Source of the DNA: WHSW01 sp963846165
GTDB lineage: Bacteria; Actinomycetota; Thermoleophilia; Solirubrobacterales; 70-9
Length of the DNA: 64,000 bases
Assembly: GCA_963846165.1 (NCBI GenBank)
Contig: CAWJUU010000005.1
Coordinates: 620,001-684,000 of the forward strand
Direction: 5' to 3'
Positions within the stretch are counted from its first letter, which is position 1, and each line of letters starts with the position of its first letter. Positions 33,761 through 43,091 of this stretch are shown one piece after another. Below the pieces are notes generated by a model that saw only the letters and a program-made list of their open reading frames with translations, was not told the DNA's origin and did no database searches. A program made the position numbers and the translations under genes.

Positions 33761-34412
33761 ATGGCGGACATGGACGCCGATGCGGTCGAGCTGCCGATCT
33801 TCGAACTGCCGCTGGTCCTGCTTCCCGGCGAGCTGGTGCCGCTCCACATCTTCGAGGAGCGCTACAAGCGGATGATCGCCCACTGCCTCGAGGATGGCGA
33901 GCCGTTCGGGATCGTCTTCCGCGACGGCGAAGGCGGCGCCCGCCGGGTGGGCTGCGAGGCACGCGTGACCGAGGTCACCGAGCGCTTCGACGACGGGCGC
34001 CTCAACATCATCGTCACCGGCGAACGCCCGTTCCGCGATCCTCGACCGCTTCGAGGCCCCCGAGTACCCCGCCGGCGAGGTCGAGCCCGTCGATCCGGTC
34101 GCCCTCACGCAGCCGGATGAGGCCGAGGACACCGACGCGGCCGGATCCGCACGCGACGCCTTCGCCGAGCTCGTCCGCCGAGTCGGCGGCGACGACCCTG
34201 AACGCGCAGAGCTCGAGGCGCTCGACTCCTACGGGATCGCCGCGCGGGTCGAGCTTCCACCCGACACCAAGCAGCACCTGCTCGAGCTGCGCACCGAGCC
34301 CGAGCGCATGCGTGTGCTCGCCGGCGCGCTCGAGGCGCTGGTCGAAGCCGTCACCCGTTCGCGTGAGATCGCCGAGCGGGCGAAGCTGAACGGCAAGGTC
34401 GTCGTCGGCTGA
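33761..34412 (+). CDS. Lon N-terminal-domain (LON substrate-binding) protein, one frameshift
   Basis: From ATG 33761: MADMDADAVELPIFELPLVL, then PGELVPLHIFEERYKRMI and GEPFGIVFRDGEG, the LonN/PUA-like substrate-binding fold without the ATPase and protease parts. A one-base shift near 34,040 moves the rest to another frame, FEAPEYPAGEVEPVDPVALT, continuing with a helical tail that ends AERAKLNGKVVVG. About 216 residues when joined, normal for the stand-alone family. The role is unknown; it may deliver or shield unfolded peptides. It is divergent from the cyclase gene with 33 bases between starts. Confidence 0.78.
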
Positions 34413-34425
34413 GGCCGGCGGGCCG

Positions 34426-35930
34426 CTACGCCACCGCCACCGCGCCGCCGCGGCGCGGGTCTCCCCCGCCCCGCAGAGCTCGCCGTGGCCGGGTCGCGGG
34501 TGACGGCGTGGACGCCGCCGAAGAAGACGTTGCGCTGCGGCCAGCGCACGACCTCGTAGCCGCGCGCCTCGAGCCGCTCGAGCGCCGCCTCGTCGATCCC
34601 CGGCTCGGCCTGAACGCGCCCGCCTCGAAGTGCACCCGCGGGCGCGACCACCGCCTCGGCGACATCGAGGCCGTCGGCGACAAGCCGGACGATCGTCTGC
34701 AGGATCGCCGAGCGGATCCGGTTCGAGCCGCCGCTGCCGAGCCCGGCCTCGAGCTCGCCGTCGCGCAGGACCACCGTCGGCGACATCATCGACGGGCATC
34801 CGGCGGCCGGCCGGGTGGCGGTGGAAGCCGAGCGGGTTCAGGTCCTCCTCGCCGAGCATGTTGTTGACGTGGATGCCGGTGCCCGGGGACGACGAGGCCC
34901 GAGCCGGTGCCGTTCGAGCAGGTGACGCTGGCGCAGCGGCCGTCGCCGTCGATCGCGGTGATGTGGGTGGTCGAGCCGAGCCGGTCGGCCGCGAGGAAGC
35001 GCTGCCCCGGCGAAGCCCGGCTCGCAGAGGCCGCCGAGGAACTCCTCGGTGCGCGCCGTCCTGCGCCTCCTCCATCGCCGCGACGACCTCCTCGAGACCG
35101 GACGCCTCGCCCGGCGCGCGCTCGAGCAGCTCGAGCGCGTAGGCGATCAGGATCCCGCCCGAGGACGGCGGCGGGTTGGTCAGCACCTCGCGGCCGCGGA
35201 AGCGAGCCGAACGGGCTCGCGGGCGATCGGCTCGTAGGCGGCCATGTCGTCGCGTCCGAGGGTGCCGCCGCGCTCGCGCACCCAGTCGCGCGATCCGGCG
35301 CGCGATGTCGCCCGCGGTAGAACGGCTCCGCGCCCTCGGCGCCGAGCCGCTCGAGTCGCCTCGGCGAGCTCGGGGAAGCGGAACAGGTCGCCCTCGCCCA
35401 GCAGCGCCCCGTCCGGGCGCATAGATCTCGCGTGCCTCCTCGTAGTGAGTGAGGATCGGCTCCAGGATCGAGACGAAGTAGGCCTGCTCGCGATTGACGA
35501 CGACGCCCTCGCGGGCGAGCCTTGCCGCCGGCGCCGCGAGCTCGGCCAGCGGCACCGAGCCGAAGCGCTCGCAGCGCCTCGACCAGGCCCGCCGGGGTTC
35601 CCGGCACGCCGCACGAGGCCGCGCCGACGTGGAACATCTGCGCCGACTCGGGGGTGAAGTAGACGGGGATCGGGACCAGCTCCGAGCCGCGCTCGGCGCC
35701 ATCGGCTCCCGGCACGGCGACGAAGAAGTCGAGCACGTCGCTCTCGACCGGCCGTCGTGGACGAGCATGTAGCCGCCGGCGCCGAGCCCGGTGAGCGGGC
35801 TCTCGGTCACGAACGAGGTCAGCACCGCCGCGACCGCGGCGTCGACCGCGTTGCCGCCCTCGCGCAGCACCCGCGCCCCCGCCTCGGCGGTGAGCGGATG
35901 ACCCGCAGCGACGACGCCGCGCGAGCTCAT
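34426..35930 (-). CDS. ggt: Gamma-glutamyltransferase (many frameshifts)
   Basis: It starts MSSRGVVAAGHPLTAEAGAR, then LREGGNAVDAAVAA and ESPLTGLGAGGYMLVHDG, the N-terminal large-subunit blocks. Later blocks in shifted frames are GVPGTPAGLVEALR and the autocleavage and nucleophile region GSTTHITAIDGDG (Thr), followed by CSNGTGSGLVVPG and GSGGSNRIRSAILQT. About 500 residues when joined, full length. GGT processes itself into two subunits and transfers or hydrolyses gamma-glutamyl groups. No signal peptide is seen, so it may be cytosolic. Five or more indels occur, in the same low-quality stretch as its neighbours. Confidence 0.78.
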
Positions 35931-35973
35931 GTCGCGCAGCCTAGATGCGGCAGCGGAGGGCTGGATGGTTGAT

Positions 35974-37500
35974 CTAGCGGCCGGGGACGTACTCGGGGAC
36001 GTCGAGCTCGAGATCGCGGGGGCGCGACTCGAAGCTCTTCGCGGTGCCCGCGCGGCGCTCGGCCGGACGGCGGGCGGCGGTCGAGGCGGTGCCGATCGCG
36101 CGGCGCTCGCCGGTCTCGCCGTCGGCGCGCCGGCCGCGGCCGTCGAAGCGGGTCGCGATCACCGTGATCCAGACCTCGTCGTCGATCGTCTCGTCGACGT
36201 TGGCGCCGAAGATGATGTTGGCGTCGGGGTGCGCGGCCTCCTGGACGATCTTGGCCGCCTCGGAGACCTCGAGCAGGGTCAGGTCCGGCCCGCCGGTGAT
36301 CGAGAGCAGGATCGAGCGCGCGCCGTCGACCGAGGTCTCGAGCAGCGGCGAGGAGACCGCGCTCTCGGCCGCGCGCACGGCGCGGTTGTCGCCGGAGCCC
36401 ATGCCGATGCCGAGCAGCGCCTGGCCGGCGTCGCGCATCGTCGTCCGCACGTCGGCGAAGTCGAGGTTGATCATCCCCGGCAGCGTGATCAGCTCGGAGA
36501 TGCCCTGGACGCCCTGGCGCAGGACGTCGTCGGCGACCTGGAACGCCTCGACCATCGTCGTCGTCTTCGCGAGCACGGAGAGCAGGCGCTCGTTCGGGAC
36601 GACGATCAGCGTGTCGACCTCGGCGCCGAGCGCCTCGACGCCCTCGTCGGCCTGCTTGGCGCGGCGGCTGCCCTCGAACCGGAACGGCCTGGTGACGATG
36701 CCGACCGTGAGCGCGCCGACGTCGCGGGCGAGGCGGGCGATCACCGGCGCCGCGCCGGTGCCGGTGCCGCCGCCGGCGCCGCAGGTGACGAAGACCATGT
36801 CGGAGCCCTTGAGCAGGCGCTTGATCTTGTCCTGCTCCTCGAACGCCGCCCGGTAGCCGAGCTCGGGGTTCGAGCCCGCGCCGAGGCCGCGCGGCATGCC
36901 GCTGCCGAGATGGACGGTGACGTCGGCGGTCGACTGCTGCAGCGACTGCAGGTCGGTGTTGATCGCCATGAACTCGACCCCGGGGATCCCCGCCTCGACC
37001 ATGCGGTTGATCGCGTTGACGCCGGCGCCGCCGACGCCGACGACGCGGATCACCGGAGCGTGCGGGCGCGGCTCGCCGCTGACCGAGATCTCGCCGCTCG
37101 TAGCGGGGCTCTTCGCGCCCGTAGGCGGGGCCGTCGGCGTCGACGTTCTCGTCGGCGAAGATCCGTCGAGAGCCGCTCCTTGGCCGCTGGAGCCTGCGCC
37201 TCGTCCTCGACTCGGTAGGCGCGCACGCGCTCGGGGTCCGGGGTCGCCGGCTCGGAGGCCTCGCGGTGGTCGAACGGCGCCGGCTCGGAGCGCGGCTCGG
37301 CTGCCGGTGGCGCGGGCTCGGCGGCAGGGGGCTCGGGCGCCGGCGCGGCGGGCTCGGAGCGCATCACGCTGGTCTCATCGTCCTCGGACGGCCGATCGCC
37401 GCCGCTGCGGCGCCTCGGGCGGGTCCTCGGGTTCGACGGTCGAGCGGAAGAGGTCGGCGAGCGGGCCCTCGCGCATGCTGGCCCGCTTACGACGCGCCAT
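35974..37500 (-). CDS. ftsZ: Cell-division GTPase FtsZ with long N-terminal extension (frameshifted in the extension)
   Basis: The GTPase core from about 37,053 is intact: VIRVVGVGGAGVNAINRMVE, the tubulin signature CGAGGGTGTGAAPV, VPNERLLS and GMINLDFADV. The C-terminal peptide LDVPEYVPGR matches the actinobacterial conserved tail that binds partners. Upstream the gene seems to begin at ATG 37500 (MARRKRASMREGPLADLFRS) with a Pro/Ala/Glu-rich stretch of about 150 residues, read across three frame breaks. The start overlaps the parA stop by 14 bases. The extension is unusual for FtsZ. A shorter reading from GTG 37053 would also give a complete GTPase. Confidence 0.88.
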
Positions 37501-38572
37501 TCGTCAGAACCTCCTGGGCAAGCGCCCGGTAGTAGTCGGCTGCGTTGCCCTTGGGATCGTACTTGAGCACGCTCGAGCCCCGGACCGGGGCCTCGGCGAA
37601 CTTGATCGCCTTGCGGATCCGCGACTTGAACACGAGCTCGCCGAAGTTCTCCTCGAGGATCTCGACCGCCTCCTTGGCGTGCACGGTGCGTGAGTCGAGC
37701 ATCGTCGGCAGGATGCCCTCGATCTCCACCCTCGGGTTGAGGTTCTCCTGGATCATCTCGAGCGTGTTCTGGAGCTGCAGCAGGCCGCGCATCGACAGGT
37801 ACTCGCACTGGACCGGGACGATCACCTTGTCGGAAGCGGTGAGCGCGTTGACGGTCAGCAGGCCGAGGCTCGGCGGGGTGTCGATGCAGACGAAGTCGTA
37901 GTCGTCGACGACCGCGGAGAGCGCCTTCTCGAGCGAGCGCTCGCGGCCGATCTGGGTCGACATCGCGATCTCGGCGCCGGCGAGGTCGATCGAGGCGACC
38001 GCGATGTCGATCTCGCGCTCGTGGATCACCTCACGAATCGGGATGTGGTGGACGAGGACGTCGAACATCGACTTCTCGACCTTGTCGGGATCGATCCCCT
38101 GGCTCATCGTCAGGTTGCCCTGCGGGTCGAGGTCGATGCAGAGGACATCGTGGCCCGACTCGGCGAACGCGACCGCCAGGTTGAGCGTCGTCGTGGTCTT
38201 GGCGACGCCGCCCTTCTGGTTCGCGAAGCTGATCACCTTGGCGCGGCGATCCGAGCCGTCCTCGGCCGCGACTTGGCGGACGCGGCGGGCTGTGCGGGTC
38301 GGCGCGATCGCCTCGGTCGCGGTGATCCGCACCTCCTCGTCGTCGGGCTCGGGCGGCACCGGGTTGGCGGGCGGTCGCTCGGGCGCGCGCTCGGGCGCCG
38401 GGGCGGGCTCGGCGTCCACGGGCTCCTCGGCGACCTCGGTCGCCTCCACGGCGTCGGGCTGCTCGGTGGCTTCGGGCTCGCCGGCCGGGTCCTCGAACAC
38501 CGGCTCGGGGACGTCGGGGACGTCCGGTATCAACTGCTGCTCGGGCGGGGTTCCTCGGTTGAAAAGTCCCAT
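37487..38572 (-). CDS. ParA/Soj-family ATPase with acidic N-terminal extension, upstream of ftsZ
   Basis: A 361-residue protein. Residues 1-110 are acidic and proline-rich (GEPEATEQPDAVEATEVAEE). The ATPase has the deviant Walker A ISFANQKGGVAKTTTTLNLA, Walker A' IDLDPQGNLTMSQG and switch DYDFVCIDTPPSLGLLTVNA, as in chromosome-segregation Soj/ParA. No parB is next to it. It overlaps ftsZ by 14 bases and must be cotranslated with it, which suggests a MinD- or MipZ-like task in positioning division rather than plain DNA partition. It is intact despite broken neighbours. Confidence 0.9.
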   Translation of the reverse strand: MGLFNRGTPPEQQLIPDVPDVPEPVFEDPAGEPEATEQPDAVEATEVAEEPVDAEPAPAPERAPERPPANPVPPEPDDEEVRITATEAIAPTRTARRVRQVAAEDGSDRRAKVISFANQKGGVAKTTTTLNLAVAFAESGHDVLCIDLDPQGNLTMSQGIDPDKVEKSMFDVLVHHIPIREVIHEREIDIAVASIDLAGAEIAMSTQIGRERSLEKALSAVVDDYDFVCIDTPPSLGLLTVNALTASDKVIVPVQCEYLSMRGLLQLQNTLEMIQENLNPRVEIEGILPTMLDSRTVHAKEAVEILEENFGELVFKSRIRKAIKFAEAPVRGSSVLKYDPKGNAADYYRALAQEVLTNGAS

Positions 38573-38668
38573 CGTTCGCGACTATTCGCACGCAATCGCG
38601 GCTTTCCTCCCCCTGCAGTGCATTCGGCTTGCAGCCGAGGCCGCGCGGGTACGATCCGTGCGCTGAGC

Positions 38669-39595
38669 ATGGACGAGCTGCTCGACAAGCGGCTGGTGAT
38701 CGTCACCGGCAAGGGAGGCGTCGGCAAGTCGACGGTCGCGCTCGCGCTCGGCGCTCGCGGCCGCGCGGCAGGGCAAGCGGACGATCCTCTGCGAGGTCTC
38801 CTCCCAGGAGCACCTCTCGCGCGTCTTTCATCGCGCCGAGGTCGGCTTTCACGAGGTCGAGATGGCCGAGAACCTCTGGGCGATCTCGATCGACCCCGAC
38901 GAGTCGATGCGCGAGTACGTGCTGCTCCAGCTCAAGGTCAAGGCGATGCGCGACCTGCTCTTCCGCTCGCGGATCTTCGGCTACCTCGCCGCCGCGACTC
39001 CCGGGCTCAAGGAGCTGGTCACGATCGGCAAGATCTGGGAGCTGGCGCTCGACGACCGCAAGGTCAAGAAGGGCCGCAACTACGACCTCGTGATCGTCGA
39101 CGCTCCCGCCACCGGGCACGGTGTCGGCTTCCTGCAGACGCCGCGCACATTCGCCAACGTCGCCCGGGTCGGCCCGATCCGCCAGCAGGCCGAAACCCTG
39201 GACAGGTTCGTGCGCGACCCGAAGCGGACCGGGGTCGCAGTCGTCGCGCTCCCGGAGGAGATGCCGGTGAACGAGACCGTGAGCCTCGAGCGCGACCTCG
39301 GCGACCGAGGTCGGCGTCGACGTCGACCGGATCTTCTGCAACGGGCTCTACCCGGAGCGGTTCGACGACGAGGGGGTCGCGCGGATCTCCGAGACGGCGG
39401 CCGGTGAGAACGGGCTCGTGCGGCACCGCCTGCCGCGCGGCGCTGAGCGAGAGCCGGCGCGCGCGCTGCCAGCGCGAGCAGCTCGCGCGGCTCGAGGAGC
39501 TCTGCAAGGCGCCGGTGACCACGCTCCCGTTCCTGTTTGAGCCCGAGCTCGGCACCGAGGCGATCGCAACGCTCGCCGGGGAGGTGTCCGCCTGA
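38669..39595 (+). CDS. ArsA/Get3-like ATPase, first of pair (two frameshifts)
   Basis: It starts MDELLDKRLVIVTGKGGVGK with a full P-loop. The frame breaks near 38,750 and resumes as MAENLWAISIDPDESMREYV, then DLVIVDAPATGHGVGFLQTP. It breaks again near 39,300 and resumes as VDVDRIFCNGLYPERFDDEG, ending ATLAGEVSA. About 308 residues when joined. Its stop overlaps the start of the second ArsA-like gene. The tandem pair resembles the mycobacterial Rv3679-Rv3680 Get3-like complex, implicated in envelope stress and glycerol metabolism, not arsenite export. Confidence 0.8.
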   Translation: MDELLDKRLVIVTGKGGVGKSTVALALGARGRAAGQADDPLRGLLPGAPLARLSSRRGRLSRGRDGREPLGDLDRPRRVDARVRAAPAQGQGDARPALPLADLRLPRRRDSRAQGAGHDRQDLGAGARRPQGQEGPQLRPRDRRRSRHRARCRLPADAAHIRQRRPGRPDPPAGRNPGQVRARPEADRGRSRRAPGGDAGERDREPRARPRRPRSASTSTGSSATGSTRSGSTTRGSRGSPRRRPVRTGSCGTACRAALSESRRARCQREQLARLEELCKAPVTTLPFLFEPELGTEAIATLAGEVSA

Positions 39596-40758
39596 TGGCC
39601 TCGATCGTGGAGCTGCTCGAGGGCAAGCGGGTCTGTATCTGCGCCGGCTCGGGCGGAGTCGGCAAGACGACCACCTCGGCCGCGATCGCCGCCGGGATGG
39701 CGGCGCGTGGGAAGAAGGTCGCGGTGCTGACGATCGACCCGGCGAAGCGGCTCGCCGATTCCCTCGGCCTGCCCGAGCTGGGCAACACCGAACGGCAGGT
39801 GGACCCGGCGCTGTTCGCCGAGACCGGGGTCGACGCCGGCGACGGTGAGCTGTGGGCGATGATGCTCGACGCCAAGCAGACCTTCGACGAGGTGGTCCGA
39901 AAGCACGCGCCCGACGAGGAGACGCGAGAGCGGATCCTCTCCAACCGCATCTACCAGCAGCTCTCGGCCGCGCTGGCCGGCTCGCAGGAGTACATGGCGA
40001 TGGAGAAGCTGTTCGAGATCCACGCCGAGGACCGCTACGACCTGCTCGTCCTCGACACGCCCCCGTCGCGCGACGCACTCGACTTCCTCGACGCGCCCAA
40101 GCGCCTGACCCAGTTCATCGAAGGGCGCGCGCTGCAGGTGTTCATCAAGCCCGCCGGCTTCGGGATGAAGGTCTTCGGCCGTGGCACCTCGATGATGTTC
40201 TCGATCCTGCGCCGGATCACCGGAGTCGACCTGCTCGAGGACCTGGCCGAGTTCTTCCAGGCGTTCAGCGGCATGGTCGAGGGCTTCCGCGAGCGCGCGC
40301 GGCGGGTCAACGAGCTGCTCGCCGACTCGCAGACCTCGTTCCTGGTCGTCTGCGGGCCGCAGGGAGAGCCGATCTCCGAGGCGGTCTACTTCCATCGCAA
40401 GCTGGTCGAGGCCGAGCTGCCGTTCGGCGGCGTGATCGTGAACAAGGTCCACTACGAGGACGGGCTCGCCGACGCGGACGCCGACGCGATCGCGGAGCTG
40501 CCCGGGGAGCTCAGCCGCGCCCTCGGCGACCCCGAGCTCGGCGAGCGCGTGGCGGCGAACTTCGAGGACTTCCGCGCGCTCTCGGAGCGTGATCGGCGCA
40601 ACGTCGCCCGGCTGGCGGCGGAGATGCGCACGCGGGCGGTGATCCAGGTCCCCTATCTCGACGATGACGTCCACGACCTCGCCGGCCTGATGGAGATCAA
40701 CCGCTACCTGTTCGCCTCGGGAAGCGAGGAGCGCACCCGGATCGCGGCTTCGGTCTGA
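39595..40758 (+). CDS. ArsA/Get3-like ATPase, second of pair
   Basis: A 387-residue protein. The P-loop is ICAGSGGVGKTTTSAAIA, then VLTIDPAKRLADSLGLPELG (switch I with the family's IDPA) and YDLLVLDTPPSRDALDFLDA. Arsenite-binding cysteines of ArsA are lacking. A central helical stretch, FQAFSGMVEGFRERARRVNE, could form the client groove in a Get3-like dimer with its neighbour. The ATG overlaps the preceding stop (TGATG), so the two subunits are translated together. The last bases overlap the start of a SnoaL gene in the same way. Confidence 0.88.
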   Translation: MASIVELLEGKRVCICAGSGGVGKTTTSAAIAAGMAARGKKVAVLTIDPAKRLADSLGLPELGNTERQVDPALFAETGVDAGDGELWAMMLDAKQTFDEVVRKHAPDEETRERILSNRIYQQLSAALAGSQEYMAMEKLFEIHAEDRYDLLVLDTPPSRDALDFLDAPKRLTQFIEGRALQVFIKPAGFGMKVFGRGTSMMFSILRRITGVDLLEDLAEFFQAFSGMVEGFRERARRVNELLADSQTSFLVVCGPQGEPISEAVYFHRKLVEAELPFGGVIVNKVHYEDGLADADADAIAELPGELSRALGDPELGERVAANFEDFRALSERDRRNVARLAAEMRTRAVIQVPYLDDDVHDLAGLMEINRYLFASGSEERTRIAASV

Positions 40759-41164
40759 TGTCGCAGGAGAACGTCGACGTTGTCTGCGACCAGTTTGCAG
40801 CCACCAACGAGCGGGACTTCGAGCGTGCGATGAGCTACTACGCGGAGGATGTGGAGCTCGTCGTGGACTCGCGACGCCTTTCTTGAAGCCGGAACATTCA
40901 AGGGCCGCGGCGCGGTCGGACAGTGGTTTGCTGACTGGTTCACGACATTTGAGCCTGGCTATCACTTCGAGATCGAGGAAGCGCGGGATCTGGATGATGT
41001 TGTCTTTCTCAGCGCAACCCACCGTGGGCGCGGGCGAAGCAGCGGAGCGCGACGTCAGCGGGCAGACGGGATACCTGTACGGACTTCGCGACGGCAAGAT
41101 CGTTCGCGTCGAGCTCTATCGCAGCCCCGCCGAAGCCCTGCAAGCCGCCGGTACCCGGGAATAG
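40758..41164 (+). pseudogene. SnoaL/NTF2-like gene, two frame breaks
   Basis: It starts MSQENVDVVCDQFAATNERD, directly overlapping the ArsA stop (TGATG). Near 40,870 the frame changes to DAFLEAGTFKGRGAVGQWFA and near 41,020 to GYLYGLRDGKIVRVELYRSP, ending EALQAAGTRE at TAG 41,164. Joined, it would be a complete 134-residue member of the same family as the 12.7-13.9 kb array. It may be decayed or misread; the region just upstream shows several likely indel errors. Confidence 0.7.
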
Positions 41165-41173
41165 GTCGGCGAC

Positions 41174-43015
41174 TCAGGCGTGGGCAGGCGAAAGCCACCG
41201 AGCTCCGCTCGGTGGCCTCGCCTGCTCTTCCTGGGGTGATCGGAGGAAGTCTTCGGGTCCTAGGGGGTCGTGCGCGCGCGCCGGCGTGCGGTCGTAGTCG
41301 ATTTCGCGCACGTTCCACTCGGTCGCCTCCGGGGCCGGGAACAGCCCCGCGACTCGCTCGTGGTGAGCCTTGCGTTCGGCCCGTGTCTGCTCGATCAGAC
41401 GCAGCACCGGACTAGTGCCCCGCGCCTCGTGGGCGGCGGCGGGGACCGCCCCGTCCTCCTGCTCGGGCTCGGTGACCAGCTGCAGCGAGCCGGTATCGGG
41501 TTCGGCCTGCCTGCCAAAGATCTCTCGTGCTCTCGCGATCACCATCTCCTCCTCCGGCTCGTGGCTCGGTTCCGGTGAGATTCGCTGGTCGAACTCCGAT
41601 ACCTCCTCGCCCGCCGCGACGATCTCTTCGAGCTCCTCGGCCAGGGTCGGCTCGGCCTCGATCACCGGCTCCAGGTCCCATTCCGTGGTTCCGCCGCGCT
41701 GCTCGGCGGCCCCGTCGCCGACCGCGAGCCCGTCGGCGAGCAGGATCTCGTCGGCCGTGGCTCGCAGGTCGGAGCCCAGGTGTCCGGCCGCCGCGTCCTT
41801 GAGGATCGCCCGGCAAAGATCTTCCAGCGCCGCCCCCGTCTCTGCCGGGGTGACCAGCCCGGCGCCGGGCGCCGGCTCGCCGCTCCAAAGCTCTCGCTCG
41901 AGGCCGATCGCCCGGTCGACCACCGCCTTGACCTCGCTGCGACGGTCCGGCTCGGCGCAGAGCGCCGCGACGCGCATCGGCAGCCCGAGGTCGGCGGGCC
42001 CGCCGCCCTCGAGCACGAAACGGAGCGCCAGCAGATGATCGTTGAGCGCCTCGACGACGACGTTGCGCTCGAGCCCGGCCTCGAAGCGGTTCAGCGCGCG
42101 GCCGAGCGTGGCAGGGAAGCCGGGCCGCTCGGCGGCCCTGCGGCTGAAGGGGGTGCCGGGGGCCACGAGCGAGCGCGAGAAGGCCGCGAGATCGCCGAGC
42201 TCGGGCTCGGTCAGCCGGTAGCCACCCGGGCGCTGGCGCCCGGCGCCGGTCGCGATCCGCCGCCAGCGGTCGCCGGCGATCCGAGTCCAGGCATGCGGAC
42301 CGAGGCCGACCCCGCCGGACTTGAACAGCCGTAGCGTGGTGACCAGGCGCCTGAACGCTTCGACCGCCGCGGTTCCGGGATCGGGGCCCTCCTCGCCGCC
42401 GTCGATGCCGGGCTCTTCGACTCGGACGACGGCGAGGAACGCGGGCTCCCAAGGAGAGACTCCGAGGCCGTCGCTCGAGCGCGCCTCGGCGGGGACCTCG
42501 ACCGTGTCGGCGCGAACGATCGAGGCCGTCGCAAGGTCGAGACGAGCGACGGGCATCTGCAGGCCGCGCAGCGGAACGATCACCTCGATCTGGCCCTGCT
42601 CGGCCTCGCACGCGGCCTGTAGCTCCTCGATCGCGGCGTCGAGCCGCTCGTCATCGAAACTGAAGTCGGATGTGTCCATCCACAGCCGGCAGAGGAAGGC
42701 CAGGCCGGCGAGCTCGGCTCGCTGGCGTGGCTCCGGCGGGATGCCGATCCCAAGCCGCTCGAGGTAGTCACCGGCGAGGCCGGCGGCCTCGAGCGCCGCG
42801 CAGGTGGCGCCAAAGGAGTCGAGCTCGCGCAGCGCGCCCGCGTGCTCGCGGACGAAGCGCTCGGTCAGCGGCTGGTAGCGGCAGAGCGGGGAGCCGTCGC
42901 CGGGCTCACGCACCTCGTAGGGGATCTCATTGCCGAGGGCGACGAGCTCCTGCAGGCAGGTCGCCGCATCACCGGCCATCGTCGCCAATCCCTCACGAAT
43001 CACCAGGTCACGCAT
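41174..43015 (-). CDS. Large hypothetical protein, 613 residues
   Basis: No domain is recognised. The first 420 residues look globular and mainly helical (MRDLVIREGLATMAGDAATC, FLCRLWMDTSDFSFDDERLD, AFRRLVTTLRLFKSGGVGLG). Residues 430-613 are acidic and low-complexity (TLAEELEEIVAAGEEVSEFD), then basic near the end. There is no signal peptide or membrane helix. The beginning contains CLQELVALGNEIPYEV, which resembles nothing I know. Codon use matches the neighbours, so it is a resident gene. It converges on the ArsA-SnoaL transcript, whose terminator hairpin lies inside its 3' end. Confidence 0.75.
   Translation of the reverse strand: MRDLVIREGLATMAGDAATCLQELVALGNEIPYEVREPGDGSPLCRYQPLTERFVREHAGALRELDSFGATCAALEAAGLAGDYLERLGIGIPPEPRQRAELAGLAFLCRLWMDTSDFSFDDERLDAAIEELQAACEAEQGQIEVIVPLRGLQMPVARLDLATASIVRADTVEVPAEARSSDGLGVSPWEPAFLAVVRVEEPGIDGGEEGPDPGTAAVEAFRRLVTTLRLFKSGGVGLGPHAWTRIAGDRWRRIATGAGRQRPGGYRLTEPELGDLAAFSRSLVAPGTPFSRRAAERPGFPATLGRALNRFEAGLERNVVVEALNDHLLALRFVLEGGGPADLGLPMRVAALCAEPDRRSEVKAVVDRAIGLERELWSGEPAPGAGLVTPAETGAALEDLCRAILKDAAAGHLGSDLRATADEILLADGLAVGDGAAEQRGGTTEWDLEPVIEAEPTLAEELEEIVAAGEEVSEFDQRISPEPSHEPEEEMVIARAREIFGRQAEPDTGSLQLVTEPEQEDGAVPAAAHEARGTSPVLRLIEQTRAERKAHHERVAGLFPAPEATEWNVREIDYDRTPARAHDPLGPEDFLRSPQEEQARPPSGARWLSPAHA
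41194..41216 (+). terminator. Hairpin after the ArsA-SnoaL operon
   Basis: GCCACCGAGC and GCTCGGTGGC form a perfect 10-bp stem with a TCC loop, 30 bases after the SnoaL stop. It falls inside the last codons of the convergent gene. There is no T-tract. Confidence 0.55.
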
Positions 43016-43091
43016 GGGTGACTGGTTCGCCCCGGCCCCCGGCGCCTCCTGCCTGCAAGCAGGCTTGCAGCTACGGGCTCAGGGATTACGT

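Noticed and set aside
28206..36000. Programmed frameshifting in several genes
   Set aside because: Breaks are numerous, in unrelated genes, at varied positions and often in short homopolymers. No conserved slippery heptamer with a downstream structure is seen.
37487..38572. Plasmid-type partition locus because of the ParA protein
   Set aside because: No parB or centromere-like repeats are present, and the gene overlaps ftsZ.
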